Assembly (NCBI GenBank): GCA_947499545.1
Contig: CANMOZ010000009.1
Span: 89,119-153,118, forward strand
Source: an uncultured Saccharospirillaceae bacterium
Lineage (GTDB): Bacteria; Pseudomonadota; Gammaproteobacteria; Pseudomonadales; Oceanobacteraceae
Length of the DNA: 64,000 nt
Direction of reading: 5' to 3'
Part shown: positions 16,440-27,079 of the stretch, piece after piece
Layout: every line of letters begins with the position of its first letter
How positions within the stretch are numbered: position 1 is the stretch's first letter
Translations under genes and position numbers: made by a program
Notes under the pieces: model-generated
Database searches by the model: none
What the model saw: the letters and a program-made list of their open reading frames with translations, nothing else
What the model was told of the DNA's origin: nothing

Positions 16440-19316
16440 ATGTCACCAGAACCCTCTTCCGATCACGTCTGTCATGCATTCGAATTACCGATCCCTCAAA
16501 CTCTGGCTCAGCAACATGCTGATTGCCGCCAATGGCTAACCCAACAACCCCTCTATCAAGCGAATGTGCATTCTCATTTAGCCATCGCTCTGACACTGAG
16601 TGAATACTTCTTTGAAACCGCTCGCTTTCGACCCGACCTGTTCGCCGAACAGATTTTATCTTGGGACATGCACCAACCCTTTCACCCCAGTACTTTTTCA
16701 GACTGGGAGGATGCTTGTCTAAAGGTTGAAACAGAAACTGATTTACATTTCAAACTGCGTGAATGGCGCAAAGTCATTCAGTGGCGAACCATCATTCGTG
16801 ATGCATTGGGACTGGCCACTGTTGAGGAAACCTATCACGCCGTGAGTTCATTAGCCCGCTCACAACTAGCAACGGCATTGAGCTGGCTTCAGGGGCACTT
16901 TAATGAAAAATGGGGAACTCCGTTAACCTCTAATGGCGAACCCATGAGCTTGATTGTATTAGGGATGGGTAAATTAGGTTCTGGCGAACTCAACCTTTCA
17001 TCGGATATTGATTTGATATTTGCGTACCCAGAAGGGGGCGAATTAGAAGGGAAAAGACAGCGTTCCTACCAAGAATATTTTGAGCGCGTTGGCCAAAAGT
17101 TGATTCAGGCACTTGATAAACCCATTGCCACAGAACAAGCGTTCAGAGTCGACATGAGACTCAGACCGTACGGACAAAGCGGGCCGCTGGTCATGAGTTT
17201 TCAAGCCATGGAAGTCTATTATCGTGATCAAGGGCGTGAATGGGAACGCTTTGCTATGACCCGGGTTGCTCAAGTAGCGGGGGATCTTAAACAAGGCAAA
17301 CCCTTATTGGACATGCTTAAAGCTTTTGCTTTTAGGCGCTACCTTGATTACGGCATTATTGATGCTCTGCGTAGCATGAAGCGCCAAATCGAAGCGGAAG
17401 GGCGCCGTGGGCTCGCACAAGAGCAGAACATAAAACTCGGGCCGGGAGGCATCCGTGAAGTCGAATTCATTGCGCAAGCGCTGCAATTAATTCGAGGGGG
17501 GCAAGACCCTCGATTACAAGACCCTCGAATAGTCCCTTTGTTAACACTCATCGCTGATGAACATTTATTGCCTAGAGACGTTTGTGAAGAATTAACCGCA
17601 GCTTACCCCTTTTATCGTCGAGTGGAACATGCTTTACAAGCTTTCCGTGACGATCAAACACAAATATTACCGGAGACAAAAGCCCAGCAATCTCGTCTTG
17701 CCTGGTATTTAGGTTTTTCCTCTTGGGAAGCCTTGACTAAGCGCCTGCAAAGGCATCGCTCTCAAGTCAACCATCATTTTAAAGCCTTTATTCAACCCCC
17801 CTCTCAACTGGAAGAATCCGACGAGGTTTCCCCTTGGATTTCGCTTTGGGAAAATCATTCAGATTCTGACCACTGCTTGGCGACTGCTTTGGGCAAGCTT
17901 AAAACAAGCCCTTCTGTTGTCAAAATGCGTGCTCGCTCCCGAGAACGCCTAGACCAATTCATGCCGCAACTATTACATGCCATTCACAACGTTGAGCCTG
18001 AATCCGGTGCTTTGCCATTACTCGAACGCATCCTGCCTTTAATAGAAGCCATTGCCAGAAGGAGTGCCTATTTAGTGCTTTTAATGGAAAACCCAAAAGG
18101 CATGCAATTGCTCGTTCACCTTTGCCAAGCAAGCTCCTGGATTGCTTCCACCTTAACCAAGTACCCGCTGTTATTAGATGAATTGTTAGACCCCGATTAT
18201 CTCTATCAGCAACCCACCAGTGATAGCCTTAGAGCAGAGCTCAATCAGCGCATGCTACGCATTCCTATCGATGATTTGGAATACAGCATGGATGCTCTCA
18301 GGCATTTTGTTCAAGCCCATCAATTCCACGCCGCAGCCAGCGAAGTCATGGGCAAATTGCCGCTCATGAAAGTGAGTGATTATTTAACCTGGCTAGCAGA
18401 AGTGATTTTAGAACGATGCCTTGCGCTTGCTTGGGCACAACTGGTTGATAAATACGGGAACCCTTGTGACGCACACAATCAACCCGTCCACAACCCTGAG
18501 TTTTTAATCTTGGGTTATGGAAAATTAGGCGGGCTCGAAATGGGCTATGCCTCTGATTTGGATTTGGTCTTTATCCACGACGCCATCGAAGGCAGCACTC
18601 AAGGGGAGCGACCGATCGATAATCGCCTATTCTATACCCGATTAGGTCATCGAATTGTCCACATTCTGACGACTTTAACCGCTGCGGGCACACTGTATGA
18701 AGCGGATCTGAGATTGAGGCCTGACGGTGCTTCAGGTGTTATCGTGACCTCACTCAGAGGCTTCAAATCCTATCAAGAGACCGATGCATGGACTTGGGAG
18801 CACCAGGCACTGCTTCGAGCACGACCGATCGTCGGTCACCCCAGAATTGCTCAAACGGTTGAGGACATTCGCCAAAGCGTCCTTTCTAGGAAAAGAGATG
18901 TCGAAAAATTGAGAGCAGAAGTTGCAGCGATGCGCCAAAAAATGCGTCATAATCTTGGAACTGGGGCGCCTGGGGATGAGCGTCGATTCGACGTCAAGCA
19001 CGATGCTGGCGGGTTAATCGACATTGAATTTTTAGTGCAATTTGGTGCCCTAGCTTGGTCTTCTCAAGATAATGATCGCGTTCGCTATACCGACAATATG
19101 CGCTTACTGGATGAGTACCACCAAGCCGGTTGGATTACAGCCGACGAAGCAGATTCTCTACAGCAAGCCTATTTAACCTATCGGACGTTGATTCACCGGC
19201 AAACCTTGCAAAACCAGCCGGCGATTTTTCTAAGTGAAGACCTTAATGACGACATAAAGCAGCGCCGCCATCAAGTCATTGAACTGTGGCATCGCTATAT
19301 AAAAGATACAAATTAG
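16440..19316 (+). CDS. glnE: bifunctional glutamine synthetase adenylyltransferase/deadenylase
   Basis: 958 residues, close to the family norm. GlnE adenylylates glutamine synthetase and removes the AMP again, under control of PII and glutamine. Two nucleotidyltransferase domains are visible: an N-terminal deadenylase site with GMGKLGSGELNLSSDIDLIF and a C-terminal adenylylase site with GYGKLGGLEMGYASDLDLVF. Each is followed by a helical regulatory domain (FIAQALQLIRGG and IEFLVQFGAL). Start at ATG 16440; the upstream ribosome site is poor (AGGGCAG). It ends eight bases before ilvE, so the two are probably cotranscribed. Confidence 0.97.
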   Translation: MSPEPSSDHVCHAFELPIPQTLAQQHADCRQWLTQQPLYQANVHSHLAIALTLSEYFFETARFRPDLFAEQILSWDMHQPFHPSTFSDWEDACLKVETETDLHFKLREWRKVIQWRTIIRDALGLATVEETYHAVSSLARSQLATALSWLQGHFNEKWGTPLTSNGEPMSLIVLGMGKLGSGELNLSSDIDLIFAYPEGGELEGKRQRSYQEYFERVGQKLIQALDKPIATEQAFRVDMRLRPYGQSGPLVMSFQAMEVYYRDQGREWERFAMTRVAQVAGDLKQGKPLLDMLKAFAFRRYLDYGIIDALRSMKRQIEAEGRRGLAQEQNIKLGPGGIREVEFIAQALQLIRGGQDPRLQDPRIVPLLTLIADEHLLPRDVCEELTAAYPFYRRVEHALQAFRDDQTQILPETKAQQSRLAWYLGFSSWEALTKRLQRHRSQVNHHFKAFIQPPSQLEESDEVSPWISLWENHSDSDHCLATALGKLKTSPSVVKMRARSRERLDQFMPQLLHAIHNVEPESGALPLLERILPLIEAIARRSAYLVLLMENPKGMQLLVHLCQASSWIASTLTKYPLLLDELLDPDYLYQQPTSDSLRAELNQRMLRIPIDDLEYSMDALRHFVQAHQFHAAASEVMGKLPLMKVSDYLTWLAEVILERCLALAWAQLVDKYGNPCDAHNQPVHNPEFLILGYGKLGGLEMGYASDLDLVFIHDAIEGSTQGERPIDNRLFYTRLGHRIVHILTTLTAAGTLYEADLRLRPDGASGVIVTSLRGFKSYQETDAWTWEHQALLRARPIVGHPRIAQTVEDIRQSVLSRKRDVEKLRAEVAAMRQKMRHNLGTGAPGDERRFDVKHDAGGLIDIEFLVQFGALAWSSQDNDRVRYTDNMRLLDEYHQAGWITADEADSLQQAYLTYRTLIHRQTLQNQPAIFLSEDLNDDIKQRRHQVIELWHRYIKDTN

Positions 19317-19324
19317 GAGTCATC

Positions 19325-20257
19325 ATGACGTTTCCCTCCTTTGAAGACCGCGATGGGTATATCTGGCTTGACGGCGAAATGATCCCTTGGCGAGAAGCCA
19401 AAGTGCATGTGCTCACTCATACATTGCATTACGGTGCTGGCGTATTCGAAGGCGTGCGCGCCTACGAAACCGATAAGGGTCCCGCTATTTTTCGCTTAGA
19501 AGATCACACGAAGCGCCTATTTAACTCAGCACGCATTTTGGCCATGCAAATTCCTTACTCTGAGGAAGCCATCAATGAAGCCCAAAAAAAGGTGATCCGT
19601 GACAACAATCTTACCTCTGCTTACATCCGCCCGATGGTGTTTTATGGCGCGGAAGGTATGGGGCTTCGAGCGGATCAATTGTCCGTTCACGTGATGATCG
19701 CTGCATGGGAATGGCCCGCTTATATGAGTGACGAAGCGAAAGAACGCGGCATTAAAGTTCGCACCTCTTCCTTCACTCGTCACCACGTCAACATAACCAT
19801 GTGTAAAGCAAAGGCCAATGCGAATTATCTCAACTCCATTCTAGCGCTGCGTGAAGCCATTGAGTCGGGTTGCGAAGAAGCGCTTTTACTTGACAGTGAA
19901 GGTTACGTGGCTGAAGGCAGTGGTGAGAATGTATTTGTTATACGCGACAAAACGCTTTACACACCTGAGTTAACTTCCTGTTTGGATGGGATTACTCGAA
20001 AAACGGTCATTGAACTGGCACAAGCACGCGGTTACAAGGTCGTTGAAAAGCGCATTTCACGTGATGAGGTTTACATTGCAGATGAAGCTTTTTTCACTGG
20101 AACCGCAGCGGAAGTATTACCTATTCGCATGTTGGATGGACGTCCTATAGGACACGGTGAACGAGGTCCTATTACAACCGAATTACAACAAGATTATTTT
20201 GACTTAGTCTACGGACGTGCTACCCATCATCAAAAGTGGCTAGCCCACGTCGAATAA
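19325..20257 (+). CDS. ilvE: branched-chain amino acid aminotransferase
   Basis: PLP enzyme of fold type IV for the last step of leucine, isoleucine and valine synthesis. I start at ATG 19325, which has GGAG five bases upstream; the frame opens earlier inside glnE. 310 residues. The N-terminus has DGYIWLDGEMIPW and THTLHYGAGVFEGVRAY. K163 (in KANANYLNS) is the probable PLP lysine, and GYVAEGSGENVF and TPELTSCLDGITR are conserved. A strong hairpin follows the stop. Confidence 0.96.
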   Translation: MTFPSFEDRDGYIWLDGEMIPWREAKVHVLTHTLHYGAGVFEGVRAYETDKGPAIFRLEDHTKRLFNSARILAMQIPYSEEAINEAQKKVIRDNNLTSAYIRPMVFYGAEGMGLRADQLSVHVMIAAWEWPAYMSDEAKERGIKVRTSSFTRHHVNITMCKAKANANYLNSILALREAIESGCEEALLLDSEGYVAEGSGENVFVIRDKTLYTPELTSCLDGITRKTVIELAQARGYKVVEKRISRDEVYIADEAFFTGTAAEVLPIRMLDGRPIGHGERGPITTELQQDYFDLVYGRATHHQKWLAHVE

Positions 20258-20272
20258 TCACTTTTGTAACAT

Positions 20273-20319
20273 TCCCTACGTCTGAATCTCTACTCGCTTC
20301 AGAGTTCAGACGCAAGGGA
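20273..20319 (+). terminator. hairpin terminator after ilvE
   Basis: TCCCTACGTCTGAA pairs with TTCAGACGCAAGGGA around a loop from the CTACTCGC region. The run after it (TTGATCTTACTCAATTT) is only partly T-rich, so its efficiency is uncertain. Confidence 0.6.
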
Positions 20320-20555
20320 TTGATCTTACTCAATTTATTTCAAAAATAAAAAAATAGATCAGAAAATCTCACGCTCCTTTAGAAAATCGTTGCTATATCA
20401 ACAGGCTTTAATTTTCTTGAAATTCTATCGACTCCTGAGCAAGTCAAATAAAACATAAGCGTCTAGAATGATTCTATCGGCCGAATGTGTCCATTAACTG
20501 CTATAGTGAAAAGCAGAAATACAAATATCGCTGCTCAATCGCGACGAGGTGCTGG

Positions 20556-22355
20556 ATGAATAACGAAGAGTTGGAGAGTGCGGTCAGCGATTACATTTTG
20601 GAACATAAGCTTGTTCCACCTCAAAAATTAATGCAGGCCAAACTGATTACCAATGATTCTGAAAATTTAATATACGAAGTCCTCTACGACCTTAATTTGT
20701 TGTCTGTCGACGAGCTTAACGAAGTATTGTCAGCCGTTACTGGCGCACCCGTTATAGATCCTCTTTACGAAATCAATCGCGTCAATGTTCCAGAAGACGT
20801 ATTGAGGGTTCTCCCGAATGAAATGGTATTGCAACACATTGTTTTCCCCTTCCGTGTTCAGGAAGGTTATCTACATGTTGCCATGTCTAACCCAACTGAT
20901 AATGCGCTCGTAGATGAACTGGAAACAAAATCTGGCATGGCGATCAAACGCTATGTCTGTTATTTCAAAACCATTTTGCGTGCTATTGTTCGACATTATT
21001 CTTACATGGAAGGTAAAGATTTCGGTGATGTCATCCAAGACGCTGTTGACGAAGTTAAAGGTGAACGAAATATTGAACCCATTGTAAACATATGGACCGA
21101 ACCTTTAGGGCAAGCTTTACAACGAGAAATTTCTCTGTTTTCTCACAAAGAAGAAAAAGAGGAGCCTAAAGCAGGCGAAATCGGTGTGTCCATGCTGATT
21201 CAACAGATCATAGATTATTCCATTTTTGCCAACGCAAGTGATATCCACTTTGAACCTTTTGAAGATGCCATTAAGGTTCGAATAAGAAAAGATGGTATCT
21301 TGGCAACCCAATGGTATCTCCCCAAAGTCATTCAGCAGCGTATGTTTAACCGACTCAAGGTGATGGCAAGCCTGCAATCAACCATCAGCAATGTTTCTCA
21401 AGACGGTAATTTCACTTACGAAAATGTTGTGGACGCAGGTGTGGATATTCGAATCAGCACAGTTCCCACCATGCATGGCGAACGCATAGCACTTCGTATT
21501 CTTGATAAAAATCGACGGGTTATTAATTTTACTGACTTGGGTATGCGCCAATCCGATTACGATCTATTTACACAACGGTTATTGAACAAGCAAGGGTTGA
21601 TTTTAGTCGTTGGGCCAACGGGCATCGGAAAAACCACAACCATATACGCGTCTTTAGATCAGCTTAATCAGGATTACTGTTCTATTTTAACGCTCGAAGA
21701 TCCGATCGAATATCAAATGAGTGGTATTTGCCAAATACCGGTCGACAATGACAAACACTATCATTTTGCGGATGCATTCGAAGATGTACTTCGACAAGAC
21801 CCTGATGTGGTTGTCTTGGGGGAAATTCGTGAACCCGAGTCCGCCCAAGTCGCCGTTAATGCCGCTTCAACAGGCCATTTAATTTTCTCAACTTTGCATG
21901 CAACCTGTGCAGCTTTTGCGGTACCTCGATTACTGTCACTGGGTGTTGACAGCTCGGTCATGTCAGACGTGCTGCAATTGGTCTTAGCACAAAGGCTCGT
22001 CAGAATATTATGCCCCCACTGCAAAATCCGTGATGATTTGGATGATGATCGACTACAACGCTTAGGCTTTTCTCGTGACCAAATTCCCGACGGGGAATAT
22101 TACAAACCCGTTGGCTGTGACCATTGTGATTTCCGAGGGTATTCTGGTCGCCTTGGGGTTTTTGAAGTTTTAATTCCCGATGAAGATATGCGCCAGATGA
22201 TATTAAAAGATAAAACGGGTTTAGAGCTGTATCGGCATGCGATGGAAAGAGGCATGCATACCATGTTCGACGATGCGATCGAGAAAGCGCGTTCAGGCGT
22301 TACTTCATTGGATGAAGTGGCTTCCAACGTTCCAACCTATTTCAATATTAAATAA
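20556..22355 (+). CDS. orphan type II secretion/type IV pilus ATPase (GspE/PilB family)
   Basis: Start at ATG 20556 (MNNEELESAV), preceded by GAGG; 599 residues. Domains are an N-terminal MshEN/GspE-N type region (about 1-150), then an N2 domain, then the hexameric ATPase with Walker A GPTGIGKTT (353-361), the Asp-box ILTLEDPIEY, Walker B VVVLGEIRE (418-426) and the His-box STLHATC. CPHC (486-489) and CDHC (521-524) form the zinc-binding tetracysteine of this family. The family powers pilus or pseudopilus assembly. No pilC, pilD or gsp genes lie nearby, so the machine it serves is unknown. Isoleucine replaces the usual serine in the P-loop GSGKT. Confidence 0.88.
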   Translation: MNNEELESAVSDYILEHKLVPPQKLMQAKLITNDSENLIYEVLYDLNLLSVDELNEVLSAVTGAPVIDPLYEINRVNVPEDVLRVLPNEMVLQHIVFPFRVQEGYLHVAMSNPTDNALVDELETKSGMAIKRYVCYFKTILRAIVRHYSYMEGKDFGDVIQDAVDEVKGERNIEPIVNIWTEPLGQALQREISLFSHKEEKEEPKAGEIGVSMLIQQIIDYSIFANASDIHFEPFEDAIKVRIRKDGILATQWYLPKVIQQRMFNRLKVMASLQSTISNVSQDGNFTYENVVDAGVDIRISTVPTMHGERIALRILDKNRRVINFTDLGMRQSDYDLFTQRLLNKQGLILVVGPTGIGKTTTIYASLDQLNQDYCSILTLEDPIEYQMSGICQIPVDNDKHYHFADAFEDVLRQDPDVVVLGEIREPESAQVAVNAASTGHLIFSTLHATCAAFAVPRLLSLGVDSSVMSDVLQLVLAQRLVRILCPHCKIRDDLDDDRLQRLGFSRDQIPDGEYYKPVGCDHCDFRGYSGRLGVFEVLIPDEDMRQMILKDKTGLELYRHAMERGMHTMFDDAIEKARSGVTSLDEVASNVPTYFNIK

Positions 22356-22367
22356 CGCTTTCATGAA

Positions 22368-22409
22368 ATGGCAAAGAGTTCGTTAAAACGACTCTCTGCC
22401 ATCTTTTTT
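22368..22409. terminator. bidirectional terminator between convergent genes
   Basis: ATGGCAAAGAGT and ACTCTCTGCCAT form a 12-bp stem (one mismatch) around TCGTTAAAACG, followed by CTTTTTT. It lies between the ATPase gene and sdaA, which converge. Confidence 0.75.
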
Positions 22410-22464
22410 ATGGCAATTGTTTTATGGGATACCCGATCATTTTTTGCTAACAAATCATTTATTT

Positions 22465-23844
22465 CTAACAAAGCACCACGTTCACTGCCAACCCACCTAA
22501 GGCTGTTTCTTTGTATTTGCTCTGCATATCTTGTCCCGTTTGCCACATGGTTTCGATAACTGAATCCAATGACACTCGGTGACTCCCATCACCTTTAAGG
22601 GCTAAACGTGCGGCGTTAATGGCTTTTAAAGCACCCATGGTATTGCGTTCAATACAGGGCACTTGAACCAATCCACCGATAGGGTCGCACGTCATTCCTA
22701 AATTATGTTCCATACCAATTTCTGCTGCATTTTCTACCTGTTGCGGTGTTCCACCCAGCACAGCACACAAACCCGCTGCCGCCATCGAGCAAGCAACACC
22801 AATCTCACCCTGGCAACCTACTTCGGCAGCGGAGATAGAAGCATTCTTCTTATATAAAGACCCAATCGCTGCGGCCGTTAATAAAAAATCTCGAATACCT
22901 TTCGGGCCTGAGTGAGATACAAAGCGATCATAATAAGCCAGCACTGCTGGTATCACACCCGCAGCGCCATTGGTTGGGGCCGTTACCACGCGTCCGCCAG
23001 CAGCATTTTCTTCATTCACAGCCAATGCGAACAAGCTTACCCAATCCATTAAGGTAAAAGGATCTCGAAACGACTGTTCAGGTTTGTCTCGCAAAGATTT
23101 ACAGATCGCAGCGGCTCGACGCTTAACCTCTAAACCACCCGGCAGCTCTCCTTCTTGCTCACAACCTCGACGTATGCAAGCATCCATAACACTCCACAAC
23201 TGATCCAGCTCTGCGTCAACTTGAATGCCCCGCCCTTGGGCCCAGGCTTCTTCATTAGCCCGCATCAATTCCGCAATCGACATTGAGTGTTGTTCTGATA
23301 AGACCAATAGGTCAGCGGCACTTTCAAAAGGATATGGAATGGGGTTCCCAAGCGGCATTTCCCCAGCAGCGAGAGACTCAGGTGTCATCACGAAGCCTCC
23401 ACCTACGGAGAAATACGTCTGTTCAAAGAGCACCTCTCCTGATGCCCCCATCGCCTGCACCTTCATGCCATTTGGATGCTCTGGTAAAAATTCGTCTTTT
23501 TTGTATTCAATGTCACCAGGATATGCGAAGGGTATGGTATGCACCCCTTTAAGACAGAGTTTTTGGGTAGAGAGTACTTCACGAAAAGCCGTCTCGGCAT
23601 GATCAGGATCCACCGCTGCTGGAGCATATCCCAGCAATCCCAAAATGACGGCTTTGTGCGTATGGTGCCCTTCCCCTGTTAATGCAAGAGAACCATAAAG
23701 CGTCACCCGTGTACGGTGAATGCTCTTTAAATTATCGTCGGTAAGAGGCGCAACAAAGGATTCGGCAGCCACCATCGGACCAACCGTATGAGAGCTAGAC
23801 GGACCTATGCCTATCTTAAACATTTCAAAAGTACTAACTGCCAT
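22465..23844 (-). CDS. sdaA: L-serine dehydratase, iron-sulfur type
   Basis: Converts L-serine to pyruvate and ammonia with a [4Fe-4S] cluster. The single chain of 459 residues has the beta domain first ([16 protein letters not shown]) and then the alpha catalytic domain with [17 protein letters not shown] and [17 protein letters not shown], whose cysteines bind the cluster. The protein ends in VVLC. A C-terminal cysteine that reaches into the active site is known for this type (for example the Legionella enzyme). ATG 23844 is the natural start. Transcribed alone. Confidence 0.97.
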   Translation of the reverse strand: MAVSTFEMFKIGIGPSSSHTVGPMVAAESFVAPLTDDNLKSIHRTRVTLYGSLALTGEGHHTHKAVILGLLGYAPAAVDPDHAETAFREVLSTQKLCLKGVHTIPFAYPGDIEYKKDEFLPEHPNGMKVQAMGASGEVLFEQTYFSVGGGFVMTPESLAAGEMPLGNPIPYPFESAADLLVLSEQHSMSIAELMRANEEAWAQGRGIQVDAELDQLWSVMDACIRRGCEQEGELPGGLEVKRRAAAICKSLRDKPEQSFRDPFTLMDWVSLFALAVNEENAAGGRVVTAPTNGAAGVIPAVLAYYDRFVSHSGPKGIRDFLLTAAAIGSLYKKNASISAAEVGCQGEIGVACSMAAAGLCAVLGGTPQQVENAAEIGMEHNLGMTCDPIGGLVQVPCIERNTMGALKAINAARLALKGDGSHRVSLDSVIETMWQTGQDMQSKYKETALGGLAVNVVLC

Positions 23845-24212
23845 AAACCAGGCCTCTTAGTGCACAGCTACCACCAGCAGAGCCATTATTTGAACGATGG
23901 TTCTACTTATTAGGTTGCTCACACTGAAAATTAGAAGAATGCTGGGAGCTTAGCGATTTTTGCCAAGCATGCAAGCCCATAAAGAACACCTAGGATGGAT
24001 ATTTGGGTTCCCAGAATCACAACAACAGTTCGATTTTTTTGAATATGAAGTCCATTTATTACCGAAAGACATTCCAATAAATAGATGCCAATCTATGAGT
24101 GAATATCATGTTCGCCGCTTCTCAATGGTTACCAATAGAGGGATGGAAGGAACTTGGCGTTCATACTGCACCTAATCACATTAAGCACTTACTTTGTTGG
24201 GGGATCGGTACT
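23845..24212. other. intergenic region between sdaA and cytochrome b561
   Basis: 368 bp between divergent genes. Plus frames at 23960-24175 and upstream of 24213 are open but show no protein-like signature and no ribosome site; I do not call them. Promoters for both neighbours are expected here but not evident. Confidence 0.4.
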
Positions 24213-24806
24213 ATGAGCATAACCGTACGCAATCAGCGCCACACTTACGGATGGCTCAGTATCGCACTGCACTGGATTTCAGCGTTCGTCGTCATCGGGC
24301 TTTTTGCTGTCGGTTTTTATATGACGACTCTTGGCTATTACGACTCTTTGTATCGCACCCTTCCCCATTGGCATAAAAGTATTGGGATACTGTTTGGAAT
24401 CTTGCTCGTTCTGAGAGTGGCATGGCGCTTCTATTCGAAACCACCTGCCGTTCTCAGTCAGCATAAGCTGGAAGCGCTCGCCGCTCATGGAGGGCACTTG
24501 TTGCTATATGTCATGATGTTCGTCGTCGTCATCAGTGGCTATCTCATCTCCACCGCTGATGGTCGCCCTATCGACGTCTTCAGTTGGTTCCAAATTCCTG
24601 CTATAGAACTGGGTATTGATCAACAAGAGGATATTGCTGGATTGATTCATGAGTATGTCGCCTACGGGCTGATTGCTCTTGCTATCCTCCATGCACTTGC
24701 TGCTTTTAAACACTATTGGATTGACAAAGATCGAACCCTGCAGCGCATGCTGCGCCCCGAATCACCACAAAATGCTCATCAACAGGAGAACACATCCCAT
24801 GACTAA
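24213..24806 (+). CDS. cytochrome b561
   Basis: 197 residues from the ATG at 24213 ([14 protein letters not shown]). The frame runs further upstream, but this start fits the family and has a GGGGGATC site. A four-helix integral membrane di-heme protein of the bacterial b561/YodB-CybB type. Candidate heme histidines lie in the transmembrane helices ([28 protein letters not shown] and [11 protein letters not shown]). It moves electrons between the quinone pool and acceptors. It overlaps the YceI gene by eight bases; this b561-yceI pair is common in proteobacteria. Confidence 0.92.
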   Translation: MSITVRNQRHTYGWLSIALHWISAFVVIGLFAVGFYMTTLGYYDSLYRTLPHWHKSIGILFGILLVLRVAWRFYSKPPAVLSQHKLEALAAHGGHLLLYVMMFVVVISGYLISTADGRPIDVFSWFQIPAIELGIDQQEDIAGLIHEYVAYGLIALAILHALAAFKHYWIDKDRTLQRMLRPESPQNAHQQENTSHD

Positions 24807-25386
24807 ATGGCTTTCGTTATCAGCATCAGCCATGCTTCTTTCAGCTGCTTCGCTATACACTGCAAACGTCAGTGCAGCTGACTATGCGATTGATAAAAAA
24901 GGGGCTCATGCCTTCATTCAATTTCGCATTAAGCATTTGGGTTACAGCTGGCTATACGGTCGTTTTAATGATTTTGATGGTGAGTTTTCTTGGGATAAAG
25001 GTAAGCCCGATGCCAGTAAAATCCAGGTCAATATCAAAACAGAAAGCGTCGACACCAACCATGCCGAGCGCGATAAACACATCCGCAGCGATGACTTCTT
25101 AGATGTCAGCAAATACCCCAAAGCCAGCTTTGTTAGCACAAAAGTCGTTCCTGGCAAAGACAATACAGCCAAGGTAACGGGTGACTTGACTCTGCACGGC
25201 GTCACGAAATCCATAACGCTCGACGCAACTTTTATGGGGGAAGGCAAAGATCCTTGGGGGGGCTATCGTGCTGGCTTCGAAGCCTATACCACGCTTAAAC
25301 CCGCTGACTTTGGCATTCCAACCGATAAAAAGTTAGGCCAGCCTGAAATGGAATTTATGTTGACGGTGGAAGGCATCAAAAAGTAA
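24799..25386 (+). CDS. YceI family periplasmic protein
   Basis: 195 residues from ATG 24799 with an AGGAG site a few bases upstream inside the b561 gene. The signal peptide is cleaved near VSA-ADYAID. The mature protein has the YceI lipocalin-like beta-barrel signatures ([44 protein letters not shown]), a fold that binds isoprenoid chains such as quinones. The overlap with cytochrome b561 suggests joint function in quinone-linked electron transfer. A terminator follows. Confidence 0.95.
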   Translation: MTKWLSLSASAMLLSAASLYTANVSAADYAIDKKGAHAFIQFRIKHLGYSWLYGRFNDFDGEFSWDKGKPDASKIQVNIKTESVDTNHAERDKHIRSDDFLDVSKYPKASFVSTKVVPGKDNTAKVTGDLTLHGVTKSITLDATFMGEGKDPWGGYRAGFEAYTTLKPADFGIPTDKKLGQPEMEFMLTVEGIKK

Positions 25387-25413
25387 CCCATCAAATTGAG
25401 TTAGGCATAAAAT

Positions 25414-25437
25414 AAGGCCCTTCCTAGGGCCTTTTTA
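25414..25437. terminator. terminator after yceI
   Basis: AAGGCCC, TTCCT, AGGGCCTT, then TTTAATT. A compact G+C stem with a T tail; it may also serve the convergent permease gene. Confidence 0.8.
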
Positions 25438-25454
25438 ATTGAAGCGCTTTCGTA

Positions 25455-26831
25455 TTAGAAAAAGAAGTGAGCCATTCCGACAATGACGGGCAAGGTCAGC
25501 AAGGTTCTTAATAAGAAGATCACAATAATCTCAAACAAGTTAACGGGTAACTTGCTGCCTAACAATAAAGCCCCCACTTCTGACATATAAATCAGCTGGG
25601 TAACAGACAAGGCGGCAATAATGAAGCGCGTCATATCGCTTTGTATATCCGTTGCTAAAATGGCTGGCAGGAACATGTCTGCAAACCCAACCACCATGGT
25701 GCGCGCCGCTTCCGCCGCTTCAGGCACTTGCATAAGCTCTAGAAGGGGTAGAAATGGGGCACCCAACCAATCAAACAAAGATGTTTCTTCTGCTAAGATC
25801 AGCGCAACCGTACCGATGGCCAGTACCACTGGCAACAAACCAAAAATCATTTCGGCGGCATTTTTCAAACCATTTGTCATTTCTAATACAGGGTTTTTGA
25901 TGGCCTGCGTTTTTGCTAGGGCTTGATGATAACCATAAGACAGCATCGTATGCCCTTCAGGTACATCATCTCGTCGAGGGCAAGGCTCAGACCCATCAAT
26001 GAGTAAGTCTTTTTTCAACGACAAAGGCGGAATTCTTGGCATCACCAATGCGGCAAACAAGCCTGCAACACAAATCGTTGCATAGAAAGGGAAAATCATA
26101 TGCGACAAATTAACCTGTTCAACGATATAAATCGTGAACGATATAGAAACCAATGAGAACGTCGTACCAATCACCGCCGCTTCGCGTTGCGTATAAAACT
26201 TTTGCTCATATTGTTTCGTTGTTAATAGTATTCCAACGGTACCATCACCGAGCCATGAAGCCCCACAATCAATGGCTGAGCGCCCAGGCAATTTAAATGC
26301 CGGCCTCATAATAGGTGTCAGTAAACTGCTGACAAATTCTAAGAGGCCAAAATTCAATAACAAGGGCAAGAAGAAACCAGCAAAAATAAATACCGAAAAC
26401 AAAGAAGGTAAAAAGTCGTTGAACAGTAGCGTGCCTGTATTCTCAGAGATAATTTGCTCAGGCCCCACTTTGAAATAAATCATCGTAACAAAAAGGGCGC
26501 CTACCAGACGAACGATCGCCCAAGGCCAACTGGGCATCATTAAATGTTTTAAAAACGGTTTAGAATTTAGCCAGGCTGGCTGTAACGCTCTCGCTAATAC
26601 GGACAGAACACCCGATGTCACTAACACCACAACCAACAGCGGTGCAAACACAGGGGCTAACCACCCTTTAAGAGCGCTCGCTAAAATAGCCACTAATATG
26701 GTAACCCCATCCTCTGTGGGTATGGGCGTCATAAATAAGAGAATGCCCAATAGAGAGGGGATTAAAAATAGCAGCAGATTGCGCCGGCTGCTGAGTGATT
26801 GCTCAGCTCGAAGTGTATGACCGCTTAGCAT
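25455..26831 (-). CDS. YjiH-like inner-membrane protein with nucleoside-recognition (Gate) domains
   Basis: 458 residues with about ten membrane helices. It matches the YjiH/COG3314 type in length and in its two Gate-like blocks (FLPSLFSVFIFAGFFLPLLL with SAIDCGASWLGDGTVG; and AEMIFGLLPVVLAIGTVALI with VVGFADMFLPAILATDIQS). The substrate of YjiH proteins is not established. The start at 26831 is supported by homology-like length rather than by a strong ribosome site. It stands alone and converges on yceI. Confidence 0.82.
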   Translation of the reverse strand: MLSGHTLRAEQSLSSRRNLLLFLIPSLLGILLFMTPIPTEDGVTILVAILASALKGWLAPVFAPLLVVVLVTSGVLSVLARALQPAWLNSKPFLKHLMMPSWPWAIVRLVGALFVTMIYFKVGPEQIISENTGTLLFNDFLPSLFSVFIFAGFFLPLLLNFGLLEFVSSLLTPIMRPAFKLPGRSAIDCGASWLGDGTVGILLTTKQYEQKFYTQREAAVIGTTFSLVSISFTIYIVEQVNLSHMIFPFYATICVAGLFAALVMPRIPPLSLKKDLLIDGSEPCPRRDDVPEGHTMLSYGYHQALAKTQAIKNPVLEMTNGLKNAAEMIFGLLPVVLAIGTVALILAEETSLFDWLGAPFLPLLELMQVPEAAEAARTMVVGFADMFLPAILATDIQSDMTRFIIAALSVTQLIYMSEVGALLLGSKLPVNLFEIIVIFLLRTLLTLPVIVGMAHFFF

Positions 26832-27079
26832 ACGCTGACCGCCTAATCATCAAAGGTTTATAAATGAGCGGCCAGGTTAGCCCAAGCAACAACGCGTGTA
26901 AAGATGAGTACTAAATTTACTCTTTTGAGCACTTGGGCTCTTAAGCATTTGTTCTGCATTCGATGTGCTTAAAAGCATTCTCTCATTGGCGAATAGTGAA
27001 TGAAGCTCAACTTCACTGAAGAGAGGTCGTTTTTAAGAATAAACACGCCTTCATTCTATGTTTGCAGTGACTCACTGCC

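Noticed and set aside
23960-24175. 71-codon plus-strand frame
   Set aside because: No ribosome site, no protein-like composition, overlaps the upstream region of the cytochrome b561 gene in another frame.
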